Below, one piece after another: positions 44,220-51,935 of a stretch of DNA of 64,000 nucleotides. Both the position numbers and the translations under genes were made by a program. The DNA comes from Kluyvera sp046569695. Lineage in GTDB: Bacteria > Pseudomonadota > Gammaproteobacteria > Enterobacterales > Enterobacteriaceae. The first letter of the stretch is position 1. Every line of letters begins with the position of its first letter. The stretch is taken from positions 70,418 to 134,417 of the forward strand of contig NZ_JBKHUI010000016.1 in the NCBI RefSeq assembly GCF_046569695.1, written 5' to 3'. The notes below the pieces were generated by a model. That model was not told the DNA's origin. It searched no databases and worked only from the letters and a program-made list of their open reading frames with translations.

Positions 44220-44570
44220 ATGCACGAAATCACGCTCTGCCAGCGAGCACTGGAAATTGTCGAACAACAGGCGATGCAGAACGGCGCGAAGCGCGTCACC
44301 GGCGTCTGGATGAAGGTCGGCGCTTTTTCTTGTGTAGAGACCAGCGCAATGACCTTTTGTTTTGATCTGGTGTGCCGCGGCACGCTGGCTGAAGGCTGTA
44401 CACTGCACGTCGAGGAACAGGAAGCGGAATGCTGGTGTGAATCCTGCCAGCAGTATGTTCAGCTCGTGTCAGTTCACGTGCGCCGTTGTCCGCAGTGCCA
44501 TAGCGACAATCTGCGCATCGTCGCCGACGACGGTTTACAGATTCAGCGAATTGAAATTGATCAGGAGTAA
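44220..44570 (+). CDS. hypA: HypA, nickel metallochaperone
   Basis: A 116-aa protein, E. coli length, that hands nickel to pre-HycE with HypB. The nickel-binding N-terminus is MHEITLCQRAL with His2. The zinc site is Cys73-x2-Cys76 and Cys90-x2-Cys93. The start follows AGGAGG; an upstream extension across the promoter is rejected. Confidence 0.98.
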   Translation: MHEITLCQRALEIVEQQAMQNGAKRVTGVWMKVGAFSCVETSAMTFCFDLVCRGTLAEGCTLHVEEQEAECWCESCQQYVQLVSVHVRRCPQCHSDNLRIVADDGLQIQRIEIDQE

Positions 44571-44573
44571 AGT

Positions 44574-45446
44574 ATGTGTACCACCTGTGGTTGTGCCGAT
44601 GGCAACCTCTATATAGAGGGCGATGAACGTAACCCGCACTCGCTGTTCCGCAGCGCGCCTTTCGCCCCGGCAGGCCGTCCGGCAATGTCCATTACCGGCG
44701 TCAGAACCCGAGAATTTGAACCGCAGGCCGCGGACAACGGCGACCTGCACTATGGCCACGGCGAAGCGGGAACCCACGCGCCGGGCATGAGCCAGCGCCG
44801 GATGCTGGAAGTCGAAATCGACGTGCTGGATAAAAACAACCAGATTGCCGCCCGCAACCGCGCGCGCTTTGCCGCCCGCGAACTGCTGGTGCTGAATCTG
44901 GTTTCCAGCCCTGGCTCCGGTAAAACCACCCTGCTCACCGAAACGCTGATGCGCCTGAAAGACCGCGTCTCCTGCGCCGTTATCGAAGGCGACCAGCAGA
45001 CGGTGAACGACGCCGCGCGTATTCGCGCCACCGGCACCCCGGCGATTCAGGTTAACACCGGTAAGGGCTGCCACCTTGATGCCCAGATGATTGCCGATGC
45101 CGCCCCGCGCCTGCCGCTTGAGAGCAACGGCATTCTGTTTATCGAAAACGTCGGCAACCTGGTCTGCCCGGCAAGCTTTGATCTGGGCGAACGCCACAAA
45201 GTCGCCGTGCTGTCGGTCACCGAAGGTGAAGACAAGCCGCTGAAGTACCCGCATATGTTTGCCGCCGCGTCGGTGATGCTGCTCAACAAAGTTGACCTGC
45301 TGCCGTACCTCAACTTCGACGTTGAGAAGTGCCTCGCCTGCGCGCGTGAAGTGAACCCGAATATTGAAATCATCCTGCTCTCCGCTACCAGCGGTGAAGG
45401 CATGGATAGCTGGCTGAACTGGCTGGAGACGCAGCGATGTGCATAG
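44574..45446 (+). CDS. hypB: HypB, GTPase for nickel insertion
   Basis: A 290-aa protein, E. coli length. It has an N-terminal high-affinity nickel motif MCTTCGC (Cys2, Cys5, Cys7), a short variable segment with few histidines, and a G domain. The P-loop is SSPGSGKTT near residue 110. VEGDQQT-like ViEGDQQTVNDA and LLNKVDLLPY are the other GTPase motifs. It lies 3 bp after hypA and overlaps hypC by 10 nt. Confidence 0.98.
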   Translation: MCTTCGCADGNLYIEGDERNPHSLFRSAPFAPAGRPAMSITGVRTREFEPQAADNGDLHYGHGEAGTHAPGMSQRRMLEVEIDVLDKNNQIAARNRARFAARELLVLNLVSSPGSGKTTLLTETLMRLKDRVSCAVIEGDQQTVNDAARIRATGTPAIQVNTGKGCHLDAQMIADAAPRLPLESNGILFIENVGNLVCPASFDLGERHKVAVLSVTEGEDKPLKYPHMFAAASVMLLNKVDLLPYLNFDVEKCLACAREVNPNIEIILLSATSGEGMDSWLNWLETQRCA

Positions 45447-45709
45447 GCATTCCGGGACAAATTTCTGCCATTGATGGCGTACAGGCGAAGGTGGACGTGT
45501 GCGGCATTAAGCGCGACGTTGACCTGACGCTGGTCGGCGCGGTGGACGAAAACGGTCAGTCGCGCATCGGCCAGTGGGTGCTGGTGCACGTGGGCTTTGC
45601 CATGAGCATCATCAACGAAGAAGAGGCGCGCGATACCCTCGCAGCGCTGGAAAATATGTTTGAAGTCGAGCCCGACGTTGGCGCGCTGCTCTTTGGCGAG
45701 GAACGATAA
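45437..45709 (+). CDS. hypC: HypC, hydrogenase maturation chaperone
   Basis: A 90-aa protein (E. coli 90) that carries the Fe(CN)2CO unit with HypD and binds pre-HycE. The essential Cys2 is in MCIGIPGQI. The acidic C-terminus ends EVEPDVGALLFGEER. The stop overlaps the hypD start in TAATG. Confidence 0.98.
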   Translation: MCIGIPGQISAIDGVQAKVDVCGIKRDVDLTLVGAVDENGQSRIGQWVLVHVGFAMSIINEEEARDTLAALENMFEVEPDVGALLFGEER

Positions 45710-46830
45710 TGCGCTTTGTTGATGAGTACCGCGCGCCCGAGCAGGTGATGCAGCTGATTGCCCAGCTGAAAAACCGGGCGCAGCATCTGGCCTATACCGC
45801 CGAACGCCCACTGCGCATCATGGAAGTGTGCGGCGGCCACACGCACGCGATTTTCAAATTCGGTCTCGACCAGTTGCTGCCGGAGAACATCGAATTTATC
45901 CACGGGCCGGGCTGCCCGGTGTGCGTACTGCCGATGGGGCGCATCGACACCTGTATTGAAATCGCCAGCCATAAAGAGGTGATTTTCTGCACCTTCGGTG
46001 ACGCCATGCGCGTGCCGGGGAAAAACGGCTCGCTGATGCAGGCCAAATCACGCGGTGCGGATATCCGTATCGTCTATTCGCCGATGGATGCTTTAAAGCT
46101 GGCGCAGCAGAACCCGGATCGTAAAGTGGTGTTCTTCGGCTTAGGCTTTGAAACCACCATGCCGACCACCGCCATCACGCTGCAACAGGCGAAGGCGCAG
46201 AAGGTCAGTAACTTCTTCTTTTTCTGCCAGCATATTACGCTTATACCAACCCTGCGCAGCCTGCTCGATCAGCCGGACAACGGTATCGATGCGTTTCTGG
46301 CGCCGGGCCACGTCAGCATGGTCATCGGCACTCACGCCTACGGCTTTATCGCCAGCGACTATCAGCGCCCGCTGGTAGTGGCGGGCTTTGAGCCGGTTGA
46401 CCTGCTGCAGGGCGTGAATATGCTGGTGGAGCAGAAAATCGCCGCCGCCCCTTGCGTCGAAAACCAGTACCGCCGCGTAGTGCCGGACGATGGCAACCTG
46501 CTTGCGCAAAACGCCATTGCCGAGGTGTTTGCGGTCAAGGGCGACAGCGAATGGCGGGGCCTGGGGTTAATCAACGACTCCGGCGTACAGCTGACGCCAG
46601 ACTATCAAGCGTTTGATGCGGAAGCGCACTTCAAACCGCAGCCGCAGCGCGTCTGTGACGATCCGCGCGCCCGCTGCGGCGACGTGCTGACCGGCCGCTG
46701 CAAACCGCATCAGTGCCCGCTGTTTGGCGCCACCTGCAACCCGCAGAGCGCGTTTGGCGCGCTGATGGTGTCGTCGGAAGGCGCCTGCGCCGCCTGGTAT
46801 CAATATCGCAGTCAGGAGGCAGAAGCATGA
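45709..46830 (+). CDS. hypD: HypD, Fe-(CN)2CO assembly scaffold
   Basis: A 373-aa 4Fe-4S protein (E. coli 373). Motifs: MEVCGGHTHAIFKFGLDQLL, GPGCPVCVLP and a C-terminal cluster with CGDVLTGRCKPHQCPLFG and CNPQSAFGALMVSSEGACAAW. It assembles the cyanide and CO ligands on iron. The ATGA overlap with hypE indicates coupling. Confidence 0.98.
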   Translation: MRFVDEYRAPEQVMQLIAQLKNRAQHLAYTAERPLRIMEVCGGHTHAIFKFGLDQLLPENIEFIHGPGCPVCVLPMGRIDTCIEIASHKEVIFCTFGDAMRVPGKNGSLMQAKSRGADIRIVYSPMDALKLAQQNPDRKVVFFGLGFETTMPTTAITLQQAKAQKVSNFFFFCQHITLIPTLRSLLDQPDNGIDAFLAPGHVSMVIGTHAYGFIASDYQRPLVVAGFEPVDLLQGVNMLVEQKIAAAPCVENQYRRVVPDDGNLLAQNAIAEVFAVKGDSEWRGLGLINDSGVQLTPDYQAFDAEAHFKPQPQRVCDDPRARCGDVLTGRCKPHQCPLFGATCNPQSAFGALMVSSEGACAAWYQYRSQEAEA

Positions 46831-47837
46831 AAAGTATTCAGTTAGCGCACGGGAGCGGCGGTCTGGCGATGCAGCAGCTGATCGACAGCCTGTTTATGAA
46901 AGCCTTTGCTAACCCCTGGCTGGCGGAGCAGGAAGATCAGGCGCGTCTGTCGCTGGCTTCGCTGACCGCCCACGGCGACCGTCTGGCCTTCTCCACCGAC
47001 AGCTACGTGATTGACCCGCTGTTCTTCCCCGGCGGCAATATCGGCAAGCTGGCGATTTGCGGCACCGCCAACGATGTGGCGGTGAGCGGCGCGGTGCCAC
47101 GCTATCTCTCCTGCGGCTTTATTATTGAAGAAGGGCTGCCGATGGAGACGCTGGAGGCGGTGGTCAACAGCATGGCGGAGACGGCCAAAGCAGCGGATAT
47201 CGCCATCGTCACCGGCGACACCAAGGTCGTGGGTCGCGGCGCAGCGGATAAGCTGTTTATCAATACCGCCGGAATGGGCGCTATCCCGTCCGATATTCAC
47301 TGGGGCGCGGCTACGCTCACCCCGGGGGATCTGCTGATTGTCAGCGGCACGCTCGGCGACCACGGCGCGACCATCCTCAACCTGCGCGAACAGCTTGGCC
47401 TTGACGGCGAACTGCAAAGCGACTGTGCGGTGCTGACGCCGCTTATCCAGAGCCTGCGCCCGATAGCTGGCGTGAAAGCGCTGCGTGATGCCACCCGCGG
47501 CGGCGTAAACGCGGTGGCCCATGAGTTTGCCGCCACCAGCGGCCACGGCGTTGAAATTCATGAACAACACATTCCGCTGAAAGACGCGGTGCGCGGCGTG
47601 TGCGAATTATTAGGGCTTGACGCGCTTAACTTCGCAAATGAAGGTAAACTGGTGATTGGCGTGACCCGCGAGGCAGCCGATGAGGTACTCGCCGCACTGC
47701 GCGCCCATCCGCTGGGGCGTGATGCCGCTATCATTGGCGAAGTCACGGAACGCCGCGGGGTTCGCGTTGCCGGGCTGTACGGCGTGAAACGCACGCTGGA
47801 TCTTCCTCACGCCGAACCGCTGCCACGAATCTGTTAA
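46827..47837 (+). CDS. hypE: HypE, cyanide ligand synthesis
   Basis: A 336-aa AIR-synthase-like ATPase, E. coli length. It dehydrates the HypF-made thiocarbamate on its C-terminal Cys336 to a thiocyanate; the tail PLPRIC is intact. It starts MKSIQLAHGSGGLAMQQL, with NIGKLAICGTANDVAVSGA as the substrate motif. The start is at the ATGA overlap with hypD; the longer upstream frame lies within hypD and is rejected. Confidence 0.98.
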   Translation: MKSIQLAHGSGGLAMQQLIDSLFMKAFANPWLAEQEDQARLSLASLTAHGDRLAFSTDSYVIDPLFFPGGNIGKLAICGTANDVAVSGAVPRYLSCGFIIEEGLPMETLEAVVNSMAETAKAADIAIVTGDTKVVGRGAADKLFINTAGMGAIPSDIHWGAATLTPGDLLIVSGTLGDHGATILNLREQLGLDGELQSDCAVLTPLIQSLRPIAGVKALRDATRGGVNAVAHEFAATSGHGVEIHEQHIPLKDAVRGVCELLGLDALNFANEGKLVIGVTREAADEVLAALRAHPLGRDAAIIGEVTERRGVRVAGLYGVKRTLDLPHAEPLPRIC

Positions 47838-47875
47838 CTTCTGAAATACTCGTCACTTAAGACGTTGATGTTGGA

Positions 47876-47957
47876 TGTAGGCCAGATAAGGCGTTTACGC
47901 CGTCATCCGGCAATTTACGCGAATTCTGCCGGATGGCGCTTCGCTTATCCGGCCTAC
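47876..47957. repeat. REP pair (BIME) between hypE and fhlA
   Basis: TGTAGGCCAGATAAGGC opens the element and GCTTATCCGGCCTAC closes it in opposite orientation. It may separate fhlA expression from hyp. Confidence 0.85.
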
Positions 47958-48020
47958 AACTGAAATTTATTATTATTATTAGTTATCGCACCGAGCGCGG
48001 TGCATTTATGGGCAAGCTAC

Positions 48021-50111
48021 ATGTCGTATACACCGATGGGCGATCTCGGCCAGCAAGGGCTGTTTGATATCACCCGGACTCTTCTCCAACAACCCGATCT
48101 GGCCGCACTCAGCGAAACGCTGGCGCAGCTGGCAAAACAATCTGCGCTAGCGGACAGCGCGGCGATCATCCTGCTGCAGCCGGGAAACCACCGCGCGAGC
48201 TACCACGCCACGCACGAAGCGGGCCAACCGCTCGCCTATGAAGACGACAGCGCGCTGGCGAACGGCCCGGTCAGACGGCTGCTGTCTCGCCCCGACGCTC
48301 TGCACTGTAGCTACAGCGAGTTTCACGAAGCCTGGCCCCAGTTGGCCCACAGCGAGCTTTACTCGCCGTTCGGTCACTACTGTCTGCTGCCGCTGGCGGC
48401 GGAAGGACGCATCTTCGGCGGATGCGAGTTTATCCGCCAGAACGACCAGCCGTGGACGGAAAAAGAGTACCAGCGCCTGCACACCTTTACCCAGATTGTC
48501 GCCGTCGTCACCGAGCAGATCCAAAGCCGGGTGACTAACAACGTCGACTACGATCTGCTGTGCCGCGAGCGCGATAACTTCCGCATTCTGGTGGCGATTA
48601 CTAACGCCGTGCTGTCACGCCTCGACATGGACGATCTGGTCGGCGCGGTAGCGAAAGAGATCCACTACTACTTCAATATCGATGCCATCAGCGTAGTACT
48701 GCGCGGTAACCGCAAAGGCAAGCTGAACATCTACTCGACGCACTACATCGACGTCAACGATCCGGTCCACGATCAGAGTGAAGTGAACGAGGCGGGCACA
48801 CTGAGCGAACGCGTGTTCAAAAGCAAAGAGATGCTGATGCTCAACCTGCACGAGCAGGATAAACTTGCCCCATACGAACGCCAGCTGTTTGAGATGTGGG
48901 ACGATCAAATTCAGACCCTGTGCCTGCTGCCGCTGATGTCCGGCGACAAAATGTTCGGCGTGCTGAAGCTTGCCCAGTGTGATGAAAAAGTCTTCTGCGC
49001 CGCCAACCTCAAGCTGCTCAAGCAGATTGCCGAGCGCGTGGCGATCGCCGTCGATAACGCCCTCGCCTACCAGGAAATTCATCGTCTGAAAGAGCGTCTG
49101 GTAGACGAGAATCTCGCGCTGACCGAACAGCTCAACAACGTTGACGGTGAGTTTGGCGAGATAATCGGCCGCAGCGAAGCAATGTACAACGTGCTTAAGC
49201 AGGTTGAGATGGTAGCGCCAAGCGACAGCACCGTGCTGATCCTCGGCGAAACCGGTACCGGTAAGGAGCTCATTGCCCGGGCTATTCACAACCTTAGCGG
49301 TCGCAGCGGCCGCCGAATGGTGAAGATGAACTGTGCGGCAATGCCGGCTGGCCTGCTGGAAAGCGACCTCTTCGGCCACGAGCGCGGCGCATTTACCGGT
49401 GCCAGCGCCCAGCGCATTGGCCGCTTTGAGCTGGCGGATAAAAGCTCTATGTTCCTCGATGAAGTGGGCGATATGCCGCTGGAGCTGCAGCCGAAACTGC
49501 TGCGCGTGTTGCAGGAGCAGGAGTTCGAACGCCTCGGCAGCAATAAGCTGATCCAGACCGACGTGCGCCTGATCGCCGCCACCAACCGCGATCTCAAACA
49601 GATGGTGCTGGATCGCGAATTCCGTAGCGATCTTTACTACCGCCTGAACGTCTTCCCGATCCACCTGCCGCCGCTGCGCGAGCGCCCGGAAGATATTCCG
49701 CTGCTGGTGAAAGCCTTCACCTTTAAAATCGCTCGACGTCTGGGGCGCAACATCGACAGCATTCCGGCGGAAACGCTGCGCACCTTAAGCCAGATGGAGT
49801 GGCCGGGTAACGTGCGCGAGCTGGAAAACGTGATTGAGCGTGCGGTGCTGTTGACCCGTGGCAGCGTGCTGCAGCTTTCTCTGCCGGAGCTGACCTTTGC
49901 CCACGAAGAGCCACCGGAGCCGATGCCACTACCGATGGCGGAAGCGCCGAAAGAGGGAGAGGACGAATATCAGCTGATTGTTCGGGTGTTGAAAGAGACC
50001 AACGGCGTAGTGGCCGGGGCGAAAGGCGCGGCGCAGCGTCTGGGGCTGAAGCGCACGACATTGCTCTCAAGAATGAAACGCCTGGGTATTGATAAAGATA
50101 CGTTAACGTAA
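48021..50111 (+). CDS. fhlA: FhlA, formate-responsive sigma-54 activator
   Basis: A 696-aa regulator (E. coli 692) that binds formate and activates hyc, hyp and hydN promoters. It has two N-terminal GAF domains (about residues 20-170 and 205-345). The AAA+ domain has LGETGTGKEL near residue 408 and GAFTGA near 456. A Fis-type helix-turn-helix (AAQRLGLKRTTLLSRMKRLG) ends it. The start MSYTPMGDLGQQG matches E. coli. The linker before the HTH is proline-rich and longer than in E. coli. Confidence 0.98.
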   Translation: MSYTPMGDLGQQGLFDITRTLLQQPDLAALSETLAQLAKQSALADSAAIILLQPGNHRASYHATHEAGQPLAYEDDSALANGPVRRLLSRPDALHCSYSEFHEAWPQLAHSELYSPFGHYCLLPLAAEGRIFGGCEFIRQNDQPWTEKEYQRLHTFTQIVAVVTEQIQSRVTNNVDYDLLCRERDNFRILVAITNAVLSRLDMDDLVGAVAKEIHYYFNIDAISVVLRGNRKGKLNIYSTHYIDVNDPVHDQSEVNEAGTLSERVFKSKEMLMLNLHEQDKLAPYERQLFEMWDDQIQTLCLLPLMSGDKMFGVLKLAQCDEKVFCAANLKLLKQIAERVAIAVDNALAYQEIHRLKERLVDENLALTEQLNNVDGEFGEIIGRSEAMYNVLKQVEMVAPSDSTVLILGETGTGKELIARAIHNLSGRSGRRMVKMNCAAMPAGLLESDLFGHERGAFTGASAQRIGRFELADKSSMFLDEVGDMPLELQPKLLRVLQEQEFERLGSNKLIQTDVRLIAATNRDLKQMVLDREFRSDLYYRLNVFPIHLPPLRERPEDIPLLVKAFTFKIARRLGRNIDSIPAETLRTLSQMEWPGNVRELENVIERAVLLTRGSVLQLSLPELTFAHEEPPEPMPLPMAEAPKEGEDEYQLIVRVLKETNGVVAGAKGAAQRLGLKRTTLLSRMKRLGIDKDTLT

Positions 50112-50167
50112 AAACTGTGGCTATACTGACCTCTGATTCGGTAACGAGTGAATGGAGGCAGTATCGT

Positions 50168-50596
50168 ATGGCAGTTTCAGCACGTAACCAATTAACAGGC
50201 ACCATCAGCGCAGTCTCAACCGGCGCGGTCAACGACGAAATCGAACTGACCCTACCGGGCGGCGCAAAGCTGGTAGCTATCGTCACTCACAGCAGTAAAG
50301 AAGCGCTGGGCCTGATCAATGGGAAGGAAGCCATTGCCCTGATTAAAGCCCCGTGGGTCACGCTGGCAACTGAAGACTGCGGTCTGAAATTCTCCGCCCG
50401 CAACCAGTTTGCCGGTGAAGTGACTCAGGTTACCGAAGGCGCAGTGAACGCCACCGTACATATCAAAACCGATGCTGGCTTTGAGATTGTTGCCGTGGTC
50501 ACCAACGAAAGCCAGAGCGAGATGAAGCTGGCGAAGGGCAGCCGCGCGATTGCGCTGATCAAGGCTTCCGCGATCCTTATCGCCACCCGCGCGTAA
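50168..50596 (+). CDS. Molybdenum-binding (molbindin) protein with two Mop/TOBE repeats
   Basis: A 142-aa cytoplasmic protein made of two similar halves. Repeat 1 (about residues 2-68) begins SARNQLTGTISAVSTGAVND and repeat 2 (about 73-140) begins SARNQFAGEVTQVTEGAVNA. This is the double-Mop architecture of ModG-type molbindins that bind molybdate oligomers. A GGAGG site 9 nt upstream fixes the start; a 17-codon upstream extension is rejected. It follows fhlA by 56 bp. It may buffer molybdenum for formate dehydrogenase H, which is an inference from position. Confidence 0.88.
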   Translation: MAVSARNQLTGTISAVSTGAVNDEIELTLPGGAKLVAIVTHSSKEALGLINGKEAIALIKAPWVTLATEDCGLKFSARNQFAGEVTQVTEGAVNATVHIKTDAGFEIVAVVTNESQSEMKLAKGSRAIALIKASAILIATRA

Positions 50597-50601
50597 GTTT
50601 T

Positions 50602-50631
50602 CCCCGGCGTCGCTGCGCTCGGCCGGGCTAC
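50602..50631. repeat. REP unit
   Basis: CCCCGGCGTCGCTGCGCTCG followed by GCCGGGCTAC forms a single palindromic unit after the molbindin gene. Confidence 0.8.
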
Positions 50632-50759
50632 GCGACGCCGTAATCATACCCACCTCACACCTTCTCGTTTCTCTATTTATGAAACACCGTTTTGTGAATA
50701 CATTCCCGTTATCACGATTTAATGGATGATAAATAAGCGTTTTCCCCGTGGAGACGTCT

Positions 50760-51695
50760 ATGATTCGCTTACCGCTGTCCGCCGCTCTGGCTCTGGCATT
50801 TTCCGTACAGACGGCTGTTGCCGCCCTACCCGTTTTTTCCATCTGGCCCGGTGGCGAAGCGCCCGGTGCTAAAAACAGCCCGGTGAGCTACGCGCTGGTT
50901 GAACGCAGCAAAGATCCAAATCTTCCGGACCGTGCCGTCACCGGCATCCGCGCCCCGGAAATCACCGTCTATGCCCCAGAGCACCCCAACGGCGTGGCGC
51001 TGCTGGTCACCCCCGGCGGCTCTTACCAGCGGGTGGTGCTGGATAAAGAAGGCAGCGATTTAGCCGCGCCGTTTAACGCCAAAGGCTACACGTTGTTTGT
51101 GATGACCTACCGCATGCCCGCCGATGGCCATGCCGAAGGGGCCAATGCGCCATTGGCTGACGCCCAGCGAGCGCTGCGCACCTTACGCGCCAACGCCGCA
51201 ACCTGGCATATTGATCCGCAAAAAGTCGGCGTGATGGGCTTCTCGGCAGGTGGGCACGTGGCCGCAAGCCTGGAGACGCGCTATGACGAAACGGTTTATT
51301 CCCCACTCGATGCCGTCGATAAACAGAGCGCGCGCCCTGATTTCGTGGTGCTCGGCTACCCGGTAATTTCGATGGATAAAGCCATTGCTCACCCCGGCTC
51401 ACGCACGGCGCTGATTGGCGACACGCCATCCGCCGAGCAGATTAAGCACTACTCTCCTGAACTGAATGTCACCGCACAAACGCCGCCAACCTTCCTGATG
51501 CACGCGGTGGATGACCCGTCGGTACCGGTCGATAACTCGCTAGTGATGTTCAACGCCCTGCGCGCGCACAACGTGCCGACTGAACTGCATCTGTTTGCCG
51601 AAGGGAAACACGGATTTGGTATTCGCGGGGCAAAAGGTCTGCCCGCCGCCGCATGGCCGGAGCTGGCGATGAACTGGATAGCTTCGCTGCGTTAG
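50760..51695 (+). CDS. Secreted alpha/beta hydrolase (esterase-like)
   Basis: A 311-aa protein with a signal peptide (residues 1-21, MIRLPLSAALALAFSVQTAV). The probable catalytic triad is Ser162 in GFSAGGH, Asp251 or Asp252 in HAVDDPSVP, and His284 in EGKHGFG. TPGGSYQRV near residue 84 supplies the oxyanion hole. It resembles acetyl-xylan-esterase/BD-FAE type hydrolases, so a periplasmic deacetylase is plausible, but the substrate is unknown. The ATG at 50760 has GGAG 7 nt upstream; a GTG at 50748 is less likely. It is flanked by REP units on both sides. Confidence 0.87.
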   Translation: MIRLPLSAALALAFSVQTAVAALPVFSIWPGGEAPGAKNSPVSYALVERSKDPNLPDRAVTGIRAPEITVYAPEHPNGVALLVTPGGSYQRVVLDKEGSDLAAPFNAKGYTLFVMTYRMPADGHAEGANAPLADAQRALRTLRANAATWHIDPQKVGVMGFSAGGHVAASLETRYDETVYSPLDAVDKQSARPDFVVLGYPVISMDKAIAHPGSRTALIGDTPSAEQIKHYSPELNVTAQTPPTFLMHAVDDPSVPVDNSLVMFNALRAHNVPTELHLFAEGKHGFGIRGAKGLPAAAWPELAMNWIASLR

Positions 51696-51699
51696 TCGC

Positions 51700-51777
51700 G
51701 CCTGATGGCGCTGCGCTTATCAGGCCTACAGCCTGCACGGACCTGTAGGCCGGATAAGGCAAAGCCGCCATCCGGCA
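51700..51777. repeat. REP pair (BIME) between hydrolase and pflD
   Basis: Units 51700-51728 (ending CAGGCCTAC) and 51744-51777 (starting TGTAGGCCGG) lie in inverted orientation. The rest of the 240-bp gap to pflD is AT-rich and should hold the pflD promoter, which I could not assign. Confidence 0.85.
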
Positions 51778-51935
51778 ATCAGGCTTATTACCCGGACAAA
51801 ATTGAGATCTCATTTTTCCCTTTTGATCACAATAATCCAGTAAATCACCTCATTCTCTTCTGTCTCCCCGCCCCGCATTTGCCTAACGTAGATCCCATAA
51901 CAAACGTCAGGTTAATCTCCCGAGGAGCCCGCAAA

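Noticed and set aside
51705..51935. N-terminal extension of PflD
   Set aside because: It translates a REP pair; the internal ATG at 51936 has AGGAG and matches E. coli PflD.
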